This document shows positions 26,117 to 34,140 of a DNA stretch of 64,000 bases, piece by piece. The stretch is taken from NCBI RefSeq assembly GCF_021513255.1, contig NZ_CP090977.1, forward strand, positions 992,001 to 1,056,000, given 5' to 3'. The stretch's first letter is position 1; every line of letters begins with the position of its first letter. The stretch comes from Planococcus sp. 107-1. GTDB taxonomy: Bacteria; Bacillota; Bacilli; Bacillales_A; Planococcaceae. Both the position numbers and the translations under genes were made by a program. The notes beneath the pieces were generated by a model. That model saw nothing but the letters and a program-made list of their open reading frames with translations. It was not told where the DNA came from and searched no databases.

Positions 26117-26740
26117 ATGAAGAACACAGAAATCATTGATATCACGATGGAGTTAAGCAGCCAGACGCCCGAATGGCCGGGAGATGTCGCGTTTGACTAT
26201 AAACTATCGGTCACGAAAGAAGAAAGCGGTTCAGTGAATGTGGGCCAGTTCAAAACAAGTACCCATATCGGCACCCATGTGGATGCGCCTTTCCATTATA
26301 ATGACGATGGCATCAAAATAGATGAATTGCCTTTAGATGTTTACCGTTCAGCTGCTCAAGTTGCAGATGTACGGGGACTAACTAAAATCACGCCGGAAGA
26401 TCTGCCAGAGCTGGAAGAAGGCGTAACGACACTCTTATTAAAATCAGATACATGGAAAGACCGTACGCAATTTCCGGACTTTTGGCCGCTGTTTGATCCG
26501 CGCATAGCTGAATGGATGGTTGAAAAGGGAATTAGGCTGCTAGGAGTCGATGTTCCTTCAGTGGACGCCGAAACGAGCAAGGAATTGCCGACGCATATGT
26601 CCATGAACCGAAATGGCCGATTTATCCTTGAAGGCATTGTCTTAGATGATGTGGCAGCAGGGGTCTATGAACTGATTGCTCTGCCATTAAAAATCAAAGG
26701 GGCGGAAGGCAGTCCGGTGCGTGCTGTTCTATACCGTTAA
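26117..26740 (+). CDS. kynB: Kynurenine formamidase (cyclase family)
   Basis: Zinc-dependent hydrolase of 207 residues that converts N-formylkynurenine to kynurenine, the step before kynureninase. The metal motif HIGTHVDAPFHY is intact, and the family stretches DITMELSSQTPEWPGD and DVPSVDAETSKELPTH are clear. The gene abuts kynU. Tryptophan 2,3-dioxygenase (kynA), which would complete the route from tryptophan to anthranilate, is not in the window. Confidence 0.93.
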   Translation: MKNTEIIDITMELSSQTPEWPGDVAFDYKLSVTKEESGSVNVGQFKTSTHIGTHVDAPFHYNDDGIKIDELPLDVYRSAAQVADVRGLTKITPEDLPELEEGVTTLLLKSDTWKDRTQFPDFWPLFDPRIAEWMVEKGIRLLGVDVPSVDAETSKELPTHMSMNRNGRFILEGIVLDDVAAGVYELIALPLKIKGAEGSPVRAVLYR

Positions 26741-26756
26741 AAAATTTCACACAATA

Positions 26757-26790
26757 AAACCCTCCACTTAGCCATCAAGTGGAGGGTTTT
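26757..26790. terminator. Bidirectional terminator
   Basis: AAAACCCTCCACTT-AGCCATC-AAGTGGAGGGTTTT, 14-bp perfect stem. Confidence 0.9.
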
Positions 26791-27223
26791 ACATATAGTT
26801 AGACCGGAAATACGGTTCTAAGCCTTTTATATTCATAGCGATTTCATCGCATACTTCCTGGTAGATCGCCCATTGCTCCGATTCATCTGCCGCACGCAAT
26901 TCAGGATTGCGGATATTCCAGCGAACTAACTTTTGTGCTGGCAAATCGGCTGGAATGTCAGCAAATTCAAAATCCCCATCATGCAAGGCAATGATCAAGT
27001 CCGCTTCGCTCACTTCTTTGGAATCATAGGAGCGCGGCTCTACATCTGGTACATCCAGAACAATTTCTTTCATGATTTCATAGGGGGTATCCGACTGTAA
27101 TGGCTGGCCCCAAGCGGCACTCCGAATATCCCAATCTGGGAGATTTAAGCGGTTGGCCCAAATTTCAGCCATAAGCCCGCGATGCTGTTGCGGAGACAGG
27201 AAATAGACCGTATGTTTAGTCAT
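26789..27223 (-). CDS. Low-molecular-weight phosphatase / ArsC-like protein with degenerate active site
   Basis: A 144-residue protein with the fold signature of thioredoxin-coupled arsenate reductases and LMW phosphatases: YFLSPQQHRGLMAEIWANRL lines up with the FLCTGNSCRSQMAEGWA P-loop of ArsC. The catalytic Cys is Ser here and the CX5R spacing is broken (S-X4-R). The later DLIIALHDGDFEF and the tail QEVCDEIAMNIKGL also fit. A normal phosphatase or arsenate reductase is therefore unlikely; it may bind a ligand or partner. AGAAGGG precedes ATG 27223. Confidence 0.7.
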   Translation of the reverse strand: MTKHTVYFLSPQQHRGLMAEIWANRLNLPDWDIRSAAWGQPLQSDTPYEIMKEIVLDVPDVEPRSYDSKEVSEADLIIALHDGDFEFADIPADLPAQKLVRWNIRNPELRAADESEQWAIYQEVCDEIAMNIKGLEPYFRSNYM

Positions 27224-27342
27224 AGCTGTGCCCTTCTTCCTTTATACAAATTCCTTTTTTCTCTTAGTAATGTTTACCCATCTGTAATATTTGTAAACTA
27301 ATATTTTTATGTGGTTTTATTGAAAGTTTTGGAGCAATAAGG

Positions 27343-27388
27343 AAGCCTGGCCAGCAAAGCTTATTTCTAAGCTCGTGGACCAGGCTGT
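27343..27388 (-). terminator. Hairpin terminator of the universal stress protein gene
   Basis: AGCCTGG ... CCAGGCT with an inner AAGCTT/AAGCT stem; a short T-run follows on the minus strand. Confidence 0.6.
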
Positions 27389-27389
27389 C

Positions 27390-27908
27390 TTACTTGACCA
27401 CTAGCACGGAACAAGGTGCTTCTTTCAATAATTTCTTGCTAACAGATCCGACGAAGAATTTTTGAAGCCCTGATTTTCCGCTATTGCCGATAATCAGCAA
27501 ATCAATCTGCTGCTCCTCGATAAAAGCGGGGATCATTTTTGAAGCATTGCCTTCAAGCGCTAACACATTGCCTTCTATTTGATGGGCATCGAGCTGCTGT
27601 TGAATGGCGTTATGCATATGCTTAGAAAATTCAATCGAGTCATCTGCATAATCACTCGGAACACGGTAGCCATCATCGCCGATTTCCGGCGGCATGAACT
27701 GGGCATAATTGCTGTCCACGTTTGCCGATACCACTGGGGCGGAAGCGCCTCCGGCTTCCATGAAACCGATGTTTTCTTTGACTTGCTCGTTAACGTAAAT
27801 GACGTTCAATTTGCTTTCAGGAAAGGACTTTTTAATTTCAAGTGCTTTATCCAACGCAATTTTGCTGCCGTCAGATCCATCGTATGCCACTGCCAGATTC
27901 TGATACAT
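27390..27908 (-). CDS. Universal stress protein (UspA family)
   Basis: A 172-residue alpha/beta protein. The N-terminus LAVAYDGSDGSKIALDKAL and the C-terminal ATP loop GNSGKSGLQKFFVGSVS (G-2X-G-9X-GS pattern) are present, so an ATP-binding UspA subtype is expected. An insert of about 50 residues (about 48-98) sits between the halves, making it longer than the usual 140-150. GGGAGGAA precedes ATG 27908. GGGTAG with a GTTTCT 14 bp upstream could be a sigma-B promoter. Confidence 0.9.
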   Translation of the reverse strand: MYQNLAVAYDGSDGSKIALDKALEIKKSFPESKLNVIYVNEQVKENIGFMEAGGASAPVVSANVDSNYAQFMPPEIGDDGYRVPSDYADDSIEFSKHMHNAIQQQLDAHQIEGNVLALEGNASKMIPAFIEEQQIDLLIIGNSGKSGLQKFFVGSVSKKLLKEAPCSVLVVK

Positions 27909-27944
27909 GTGAAATTCCTCCCAACCTGCTTCTTTACTAGTAAA

Positions 27945-27970
27945 CTACCCTTCATTCAAATTCTAGAAAC
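27945..27970 (-). promoter_or_regulatory. Possible sigma-B promoter of the stress-protein gene
   Basis: On the minus strand GTTTCT (27970-27965), 14 bp, GGGTAG (27950-27945). One to two mismatches per box. Confidence 0.35.
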
Positions 27971-28010
27971 ATCCGGCAAATGCGGCCTTAAAAAATAAAT
28001 TCAAAAAATC

Positions 28011-28040
28011 TTGACAATTCAAAATTGTTGGTGGTAATCT
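28011..28040 (+). promoter_or_regulatory. Promoter of the bmrCD leader, with overlapping palindrome
   Basis: TTGACA (28011-28016), 18-bp spacer ending in an extended TGG, and TAATCT (28035-28040). A 6-3-6 inverted repeat ACAATT-CAA-AATTGT (28014-28028) overlaps the -35 and spacer and could bind a dimeric repressor. Confidence 0.7.
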
Positions 28041-28076
28041 TAAAGTACTAAATCGGAGAAAAGGGAGGTTATGACA

Positions 28077-28148
28077 ATGAAAAAAATAGCATTTGTACAT
28101 TCATCAAAGTTAATAGCATTGTCAGGTCTGCCTAAATTTTCCCGTTGA
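28077..28148 (+). CDS. BmrB-like leader peptide, 23 residues
   Basis: ATG 28077 lies seven to eight bases after AAGGGAGG; the peptide is MKKIAFVHSSKLIALSGLPK plus FSR. It is followed by two terminator hairpins and then the exporter genes. In Bacillus subtilis the orthologous operon has the leader gene bmrB (yheJ), whose translation controls an attenuator upstream of bmrCD; position and architecture agree, while the peptide sequence need not. Its 3' codons (CAGGTCTGCC, 28123-28132) can pair with the arms of the first terminator. Confidence 0.7.
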   Translation: MKKIAFVHSSKLIALSGLPKFSR

Positions 28149-28174
28149 ATTAATTCGGTAACTGGATATCCAGG

Positions 28175-28201
28175 GGCAGGTCTGCAAACCTGCCTTTTTT
28201 T
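28175..28201 (+). terminator. Attenuator terminator 1 of bmrCD
   Basis: GGCAGGT (28175-28181), loop CTGCAA, ACCTGCC (28188-28194), then seven T. The leader block CTGCC (28128-28132) can pair with GGCAG of this stem. Confidence 0.85.
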
Positions 28202-28206
28202 CATGC

Positions 28207-28238
28207 GCGTGCGCCTAAAAATAGGTGCGCGCTTTTTT
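28207..28238 (+). terminator. Attenuator terminator 2 of bmrCD
   Basis: GCGTGCGCCTA / TAGGTGCGCGC (11 bp with two GT pairs), then six T. It stands six bases after terminator 1. Confidence 0.75.
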
Positions 28239-28295
28239 GGGTTTAATCAGCGAATGCTGTTTAAATAAATAAGAAAATCGAAGGAGAGAATGAAG

Positions 28296-28352
28296 ATGAA
28301 AAGACTTCAGCAACGGAAAATCATGATCAAGGAATCGCTAGAAGGCGATTAG
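28296..28352 (+). CDS. Short ORF directly upstream of bmrC
   Basis: AAGGAG lies nine bases before ATG 28296 (a second in-frame ATG is at 28290). It codes for a basic peptide of 18 residues, MKRLQQRKIMIKESLEGD, and stops 31 bp before bmrC. It could be a second leader peptide or a translational coupling device; it has no recognisable domain. Confidence 0.4.
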   Translation: MKRLQQRKIMIKESLEGD

Positions 28353-28383
28353 TTAAAATCGAAGCAGAGAGAAGGAATAAGAA

Positions 28384-30120
28384 ATGTTTAGTGTTTTATG
28401 GAAATTAAGATGGTTTTTTAAAGAAAATTGGCTGCGCTACACCATTGCAGTTGGACTATTATTCATTGCGAATATCCTTGAAATCATCCCGCCTTGGCTA
28501 ATCGGAGTTGCCATCGATTCGATTGCCCAGGAACAATTAACGGTTCAATTGCTATGGCAATATGTCGGCGTTTTGGCCATTTCGATGGTTCTCGCTTATT
28601 TGATCAATTTTGTCTGGCAATATCAGCTGTTCGGAGGCGCCTATGTCATCGAGCGGCAGCTCCGGTCCAGTTTAATGGGTCATTTCTTGAAGATGACGCC
28701 GACGTTCTTTGAAAAAAACCGGACGGGCGATTTGATGGCGCGAGCCACCAACGACTTGCGGGCAATTTCAGAAACGGCGGGATTTGGTATTTTGACGCTG
28801 GTCGATTCGACGCTTTATATGGCAACCATCATTGTGGCCATGGGCTTCTTGGTATCATGGGAATTGACTTTGTTTGCGTTGATTCCGCTGCCGATTTTAG
28901 CGATTATCGTACAAATATTGGGCAAAAAAATCCATGTGCGCTATATGGCGGCGCAAGATGCATTTGGTGATATGAATGACAGCGTATTGGAATCGGTGGG
29001 AGGCGTCCGGGTCGTACGCGCTTATGTACAAGAGCGGTCATCCGAAAAAGATTTCGCACATATGACTGAAGATGTCTACGAAAAGAACATGGCCGTTGAA
29101 CGGATCGATGCCCTATTTGCACCGGTTACAAAAGTGTTGACGACGATCAGCTACATGATCGGCCTCGGCTACGGTGCCTTCTTAGTAGCCGAAGGAAGCA
29201 TGACGCTCGGTGATTTGGTTGCATTCAACGTCTATTTAGGAATGATCGTTTGGCCGATGTTTGCCATTGGCGAATTGATCAATACCTTGCAGCGAGGCAA
29301 TGCGTCGCTCGACCGGGTCAATGAAACTTTGGATTACAAAGAAGATGTCGTTGATCCGGAGCATCCGAAATTCACGGAAAAACCTGAGCATATCGGTTTC
29401 CGGAATTTCAACTTTACGTATCCGCAATCGAGTTCGATCAACTTGCAAGGCATCAATTTGTCGATGAACAGTGGGCAGACGCTCGGAATCGTCGGGAAAA
29501 CGGGGAGCGGAAAAACGACTTTCGTCAAACAGTTGATGCGGGAGTATCCGCTCGGTGATGGCTCGATTTCGATGAACGGCATCGATTTGAGCGATTTATC
29601 GAAAGACCAGCTTCGCGGCTGGATCGGCTACGTGCCGCAAGATCATGTGTTATTCTCCCGTACCATCCGCGCCAATATCCTTTTCGGAAAATCGGATGCG
29701 ACAGAGGAAGATATCGAAAATGCCATTCGCTTGTCTCATTTTGAAAAAGATTTGGCAATGCTGCCGAATGGTTTGGAAACTTTGGTCGGAGAAAAAGGGG
29801 TGGCTTTATCGGGCGGACAGAAGCAGCGCATTTCCATTGCCCGTGCACTCATCAAAAATCCGGAAATCCTTATTTTGGATGATTCGCTGTCTGCTGTCGA
29901 TGCGAAGACGGAAGCGAAGATTATCGAAAATATCCAAGCAGAACGAGCCGGAAAAACGACCATTATTACGACGCATCGTTTATCAGCTGTGCATCATGCA
30001 GACTGGATCGTCGTACTCGATGATGGAAAAGTCATCGAAGAAGGAACCCATGAAGATTTGCTGAAAGCTAAAGGTTGGTACAATGAGCAATACCTCCGTC
30101 AGCAGATCGAGGAGGTGTAA
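28384..30120 (+). CDS. bmrC: ABC multidrug exporter subunit BmrC (YheI)
   Basis: Half-transporter of 578 residues: six-helix ABC type IV exporter domain (about 1-310) and ATPase domain. Walker A is GKTGSGKTT, the signature is LSGGQKQR, and Walker B is ILILDDSLSAVDAKTE, with Asp where the catalytic Glu should be. That substitution marks the degenerate ATP site of a heterodimeric exporter; in BmrCD, BmrC carries it. It pairs with the next gene, three bases downstream. Transcription is expected to be attenuated through the leader at 28077-28238 and induced by translation-inhibiting drugs, by analogy with Bacillus. Confidence 0.93.
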   Translation: MFSVLWKLRWFFKENWLRYTIAVGLLFIANILEIIPPWLIGVAIDSIAQEQLTVQLLWQYVGVLAISMVLAYLINFVWQYQLFGGAYVIERQLRSSLMGHFLKMTPTFFEKNRTGDLMARATNDLRAISETAGFGILTLVDSTLYMATIIVAMGFLVSWELTLFALIPLPILAIIVQILGKKIHVRYMAAQDAFGDMNDSVLESVGGVRVVRAYVQERSSEKDFAHMTEDVYEKNMAVERIDALFAPVTKVLTTISYMIGLGYGAFLVAEGSMTLGDLVAFNVYLGMIVWPMFAIGELINTLQRGNASLDRVNETLDYKEDVVDPEHPKFTEKPEHIGFRNFNFTYPQSSSINLQGINLSMNSGQTLGIVGKTGSGKTTFVKQLMREYPLGDGSISMNGIDLSDLSKDQLRGWIGYVPQDHVLFSRTIRANILFGKSDATEEDIENAIRLSHFEKDLAMLPNGLETLVGEKGVALSGGQKQRISIARALIKNPEILILDDSLSAVDAKTEAKIIENIQAERAGKTTIITTHRLSAVHHADWIVVLDDGKVIEEGTHEDLLKAKGWYNEQYLRQQIEEV

Positions 30121-30122
30121 AA

Positions 30123-31877
30123 ATGGGGACAGGAAAACGTTTAGTTAAATACGCAATGCAATTTAAAAAGATTTTACTCGGGGGCTTGATGCTTTTAGCC
30201 GTGGCAGTGGCAGCCGATCTGGCAGCGCCGCTCATTGCGAAAGAAATCATCGATAACCACATCGCACCAGCAAACGGAACTGTGAATTTTGAACCGATCG
30301 CCTATCTATTGGCCATTTTCCTTGGGCTTGGTGTAGTGGCTTCCATCTTCCGGTACCTGGAATATATCTTCCTGCAAAAAGGGGCGAACAGCATCATCAA
30401 AAAGATGCGGAACGATGTCTTCGAACATGTTCAGACCTTGCCGATCCGCTATTTTGATAGTTTGCCTGCAGGTAAAGTAGTTTCCCGAATCACTAACGAC
30501 ACAGAAGCCATCCGGGAACTGTTCGTGACCGTGTTGTCTCAATTTGCTACTAGCTTCATGTATATGGCGGGGATTTATGCAGCTTTGTTCTATTTGGACT
30601 GGCAGCTCGCGGCGATGATGCTCGTATTGATTCCGCTATTATACGGCTGGATGCTGGTATACCGGAAATTCGCAGCGAAATACAATCATGTCGTACGTGA
30701 AAAATTGAGCGATATGAATGCGATCATCAACGAATCGATTCAAGGAATGACCATTATTCAGGCTTTCCGACGCGAAAAACAGATGAAAAATGAATTCGAG
30801 GAATTGAATGATAAGCATTACAAATTCCAGCAAAAATTATTGATATTGGAAGCGGCTGCTTCCCATAACATGGTTGGAGTTTTGCGCTCGCTCATCTTCA
30901 TTTTATTCATTTGGTATTTCGGAACGGCTTCAATGAGCGTCAATTCAGCTGTCACTGTCGGTGTTTTGTATGCGTTTGTCGATTACATTATCCGCTTGTT
31001 CAACCCAATCAGCGGAATCGTCAATCAGTTCGCGAAATTGGAACAGGCCTTAGTTGCGGCAGAACGGGTTTTCCGTTTGCTTGACCGCACCGGCGAACCG
31101 GTCAGCGATGAGAAAATTGCCCGTTACCGGGGAAATGTACGGTTTGAAAAGGTCTGGTTTGCTTATGAGGAAGATGAATATGTATTGAAGGATATTTCAT
31201 TTGAGGCAAAGCAGGGCGAAACAGTGGCATTAGTGGGGCATACGGGATCTGGAAAAAGTTCCATTATGAACTTATTGTTCCGCTTCTATGACGTCACGGA
31301 AGGTGCCATTAAAATTGACGGCATGAATATCAATGATATGACACGCCAAGCGGTCCGGGAACATATGGGCATTGTTTTGCAAGATCCTTATTTGTTCACC
31401 GGTACGATTGAATCCAATATTACACTCGGCGATTCGCGGATTTCGCGGAAACGGGTGGAAGATGCGCTGGCTGCGGTCGGCGGCGAGCGGGTGTTGAAGC
31501 ATTTGCCGAAAGGCATCGACGAACCGGTTGTCGAAAAAGGAAGCACCTTATCTTCCGGGCAGCGTCAATTGGTATCATTTGCCCGTGCACTCGCATTCGA
31601 CCCGGCCATCCTCATTTTGGATGAAGCCACTTCGAATATCGATACAGAAACGGAAGAAATCATCCAGCATGCGATGGAAGTGCTGAAAAAAGGGAGAACA
31701 ACCTTTATAATTGCGCACCGTCTGTCGACCATTAAAAATGCGGACCGCATTTTGGTGCTCGACCATGGCCGGATTGCCGAATCGGGTTCACATGATGAAT
31801 TAATGAAACTCGGCGGCCAATATTACCAGATGTATCAAATTCAATCAGGGATGTCTCCTACCCAAATTGTTGGGTAA
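30123..31877 (+). CDS. bmrD: ABC multidrug exporter subunit BmrD (YheH)
   Basis: Partner half-transporter of 584 residues. The transmembrane domain (1-320) contains YFDSLPAGKVVSRITNDTEA. The ATPase has Walker A GHTGSGKSS, a non-canonical signature LSSGQRQL and an intact Walker B ILILDEATSNIDTETE. The heterodimer thus has one catalytic site with Glu from BmrD and one degenerate site with Asp from BmrC. ATG 30123 follows bmrC by two bases, behind GAGGTG. Confidence 0.93.
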   Translation: MGTGKRLVKYAMQFKKILLGGLMLLAVAVAADLAAPLIAKEIIDNHIAPANGTVNFEPIAYLLAIFLGLGVVASIFRYLEYIFLQKGANSIIKKMRNDVFEHVQTLPIRYFDSLPAGKVVSRITNDTEAIRELFVTVLSQFATSFMYMAGIYAALFYLDWQLAAMMLVLIPLLYGWMLVYRKFAAKYNHVVREKLSDMNAIINESIQGMTIIQAFRREKQMKNEFEELNDKHYKFQQKLLILEAAASHNMVGVLRSLIFILFIWYFGTASMSVNSAVTVGVLYAFVDYIIRLFNPISGIVNQFAKLEQALVAAERVFRLLDRTGEPVSDEKIARYRGNVRFEKVWFAYEEDEYVLKDISFEAKQGETVALVGHTGSGKSSIMNLLFRFYDVTEGAIKIDGMNINDMTRQAVREHMGIVLQDPYLFTGTIESNITLGDSRISRKRVEDALAAVGGERVLKHLPKGIDEPVVEKGSTLSSGQRQLVSFARALAFDPAILILDEATSNIDTETEEIIQHAMEVLKKGRTTFIIAHRLSTIKNADRILVLDHGRIAESGSHDELMKLGGQYYQMYQIQSGMSPTQIVG

Positions 31878-31896
31878 GGGGCATTCCCTTTTTTAT
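31875..31896 (+). terminator. Terminator of bmrCD
   Basis: AAGGGG-CATT-CCCTTTTTT, preceded by a second small hairpin TACCCAA / TTGGGTA at 31859-31876. Confidence 0.75.
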
Positions 31897-31927
31897 TGTT
31901 GGGGAGTTTAAGAAGGGGGAAGAAATC

Positions 31928-32235
31928 GCTCCAGGCGGACGCCTTCCGCTCTTTCTTTTAGAATGTATGTAGGAATATACAGTTAACAGTACTAACCTTA
32001 TTGAAGGAAAACCATCCAATTATAAAGTGTTTATTTAAGATGTGGAGCAAAATAGCGGAGACTCCGCAGGACAGTGAAGTGTCGAAATCCACTTTGGCAT
32101 TTAGCTAAAGTTAGTTCGGCGCAAGCCCGCAGGAAAGACAAAGGCCGCAGCTTGCAAGGCCTTTGTCTTTGCGACGAAGCTAGCGTAGCGATGCAGGAGC
32201 ATATCTTTTTAGCGAAGCTGTTTTGCGGAATATCA
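31928..32235. repeat. Dispersed non-coding repeat, about 300 bp
   Basis: No ORF is supported. The segment starts with a GCTCCAGGCGGACGCCTTCCGC block. It then has a GCGGAGACTCCGC palindrome at about 32055-32067 and a perfect 13-bp hairpin AAAGACAAAGGCC / GGCCTTTGTCTTT (32134-32146 and 32158-32170). The GACGAAGCTAGCGTAGCGAT block is repeated at 5250-5276. Elements of this look are frequent between genes of Planococcaceae and other Bacillales; the function is unknown. Confidence 0.6.
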
Positions 32236-32289
32236 GTTAGAAACTAAATCAATAGTAATTACTGTTAAATTTTCTTGAGGTTACATATA

Positions 32290-32318
32290 ATGAAAAAGCG
32301 CCGGAACTTTCCAGCGCA
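32290..32318 (-). terminator. Terminator of yheE
   Basis: On the minus strand GCGCTGGAA-AG-TTCCGGCGC followed by TTTTT. Confidence 0.75.
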
Positions 32319-32522
32319 TTAATCGTATACATGAAAGAGCATCAATTCGTGGATCATCGTTTTAACTTGTTCTTCGTCTTGAGGTTCCTTGGAGACCCAG
32401 ACAATCGATCCGTCCGGATGATATTCTCCTGTAATGCGTTCGTTCTTATAGAAAAAAGAAACAATCCAGCCAGGCAACTGGCGGTTTTCAAACATGGGTT
32501 TAAATTTAAAGTGCTGAAGCAT
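32319..32522 (-). CDS. yheE: YheE family protein
   Basis: A 67-residue soluble protein. HFKFKPMFENRQLPGW, the ITGEYHPDGSIVW stretch and the ending IHELMLFHVYD match Bacillus YheE closely. Function is unknown. AAAGGAGG precedes ATG 32522. It is divergent from yheB, the same neighbourhood as in Bacillus (yheI-yheH-yheE-yheB-yheA region). Confidence 0.85.
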   Translation of the reverse strand: MLQHFKFKPMFENRQLPGWIVSFFYKNERITGEYHPDGSIVWVSKEPQDEEQVKTMIHELMLFHVYD

Positions 32523-32594
32523 GTAAATCCTCCTTTAGGTTCTTCTTTTCATTATAGGGGATTGAAAGCGATTCACAAAGACAAAAAGAAATGA

Positions 32595-33752
32595 GTGAAG
32601 GTCTTGAGTATTTTATTGACGATTACGATTATGGCAGTCTTAGGTGCATTGATCGGGGGGATTACCAACTTCATCGCCATTAAGATGCTTTTCCGTCCGT
32701 ATAAAGCGGTCTATATCGGAAAATGGCGCTTGCCGTTTACACCGGGGCTGATTCCGAAGCGGCGTGATGAATTATCGACTCAGTTGGGGCGCACCATTGT
32801 CCAGCACTTATTGACGCCGGAAACATTTAAAAAGCGTTTCTTTAATGATGAAATGCGGGGTAAAGCTGAAAGATGGATTCGGAAACAATTGGAAATGCAC
32901 GTTTTTCATTCGCCAAAAACTTTGAATGAATGGTTGGAAGGCGCAGGCCAAGGCGGCTTGGATCTGAAAATTGAAGCGAAGCTCGATGAATTGGTAGACC
33001 GCCAGACGGTATCAATCCGCAACTACGTAGAAGGCAAAACCATTAAAGAATTGATGCCTGAGAATTGGCGTGATGAAACAGAGCAAAAGATGATCCAAGG
33101 CGTCAAATATGCTATTGATCAAGGTTCAGATTATTTTGCTTCATTGGAAGGGCGTCAGACGATCAAGACGTTCATCGATGAGTTTTTATCTTCACGAGGA
33201 AGATTCGGCAATATGCTGCATTCCTTGCTTGGCGAGTCAAAAAGCATTGTCGACCGCATCCAGCCGGAAATCATCAAATTCCTGAATTCGCCGCGAACTT
33301 TTGAACTGGTCATTACCTTAGCTTACGGGGAATGGGAAAAGTTGCAAAACCGCAAAGCGGATGACTTTTTGAAGGAATTTGACTTTGAACCGGCAATCGG
33401 TGCAGTGAAAGAGTATGTAAGAGAAACGGCAGACATTAAAGGCCGTCTGGATGCGACACTTGCAGAGACTTGGCCGAACGGGTTAGAATGGACAAGTGCA
33501 AACATCATCCCGCTTGTTGTGGATTTCGGATTCCAGCAAGGGGAAGAGAAATTGGAAGAAGCCTTGCAGAAGATTAACATGGAAGGCATGGTAAAAGAGC
33601 AAGTCGATTCTCTGCCGTTAAGCCGCCTCGAAGAACTCGTTCTTGGGATTTCGCAAAGGGAATTGAAAATGATTACAGCGCTAGGATTTTTGCTTGGAGG
33701 AGTCATCGGGATCGTCCAAGGGTTCTTAAGCTTAGCACTGAATACAATGTAG
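32595..33752 (+). CDS. yheB: DUF445 membrane protein YheB
   Basis: A 385-residue DUF445 protein. An N-terminal helix and the family motif GALIGGITNFIAIKMLFRPY followed by LPFTPGLIPKRRDEL are clear, a long amphipathic helical middle follows, and a C-terminal helix (about 360-382) closes it. It is probably anchored at both ends; function is unknown. Start is GTG 32595, with only a weak site. yheA follows after 12 bp with its own GAGGAG. Confidence 0.85.
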   Translation: MKVLSILLTITIMAVLGALIGGITNFIAIKMLFRPYKAVYIGKWRLPFTPGLIPKRRDELSTQLGRTIVQHLLTPETFKKRFFNDEMRGKAERWIRKQLEMHVFHSPKTLNEWLEGAGQGGLDLKIEAKLDELVDRQTVSIRNYVEGKTIKELMPENWRDETEQKMIQGVKYAIDQGSDYFASLEGRQTIKTFIDEFLSSRGRFGNMLHSLLGESKSIVDRIQPEIIKFLNSPRTFELVITLAYGEWEKLQNRKADDFLKEFDFEPAIGAVKEYVRETADIKGRLDATLAETWPNGLEWTSANIIPLVVDFGFQQGEEKLEEALQKINMEGMVKEQVDSLPLSRLEELVLGISQRELKMITALGFLLGGVIGIVQGFLSLALNTM

Positions 33753-33764
33753 AGGAGAATCATA

Positions 33765-34112
33765 ATGGCAGTAAACATTTATGACGACATCAACAAATTG
33801 GAAAGTACATTCCGCAACACGGAGGAATTCACGAAATTGCAAGCAGCAGTTGAAGCTGTAACAGCGGATGCAGAAGCAAATGATTTGTTCAAGGGCTTCC
33901 GTGATCTTCAAATGACGCTTCAGCAAAAGCAAGCGCAAGGCGAAGAAATCACGGAAGAAGAAATGATGAGCGCACAAGCGACAGCTCAAGCTGCTCAAGG
34001 CAATCCGAAAATCCTGGCAATGCTTGAAGCAGAAATGGGATTAAGCCAAATCATCGATGAAGTGAACCGCGTCTTGATCAAACCAGTTCAGTCTTTATAC
34101 GAATCAATGTAA
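33765..34112 (+). CDS. yheA: YlbF/YmcA-family protein YheA
   Basis: A 115-residue all-helical protein (NIYDDINKLESTFRNTEEF ... DEVNRVLIKPVQSLYESM) of the family that includes YlbF and YmcA, partners of RNase Y and regulators of development in Bacillus. YheA itself is of unknown role. The protein is rich in Gln, Glu and Ala with no Cys, consistent with coiled helices. Confidence 0.88.
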   Translation: MAVNIYDDINKLESTFRNTEEFTKLQAAVEAVTADAEANDLFKGFRDLQMTLQQKQAQGEEITEEEMMSAQATAQAAQGNPKILAMLEAEMGLSQIIDEVNRVLIKPVQSLYESM

Positions 34113-34140
34113 TTTAAAAAAATAAAGGGTTTTCTCTTAT

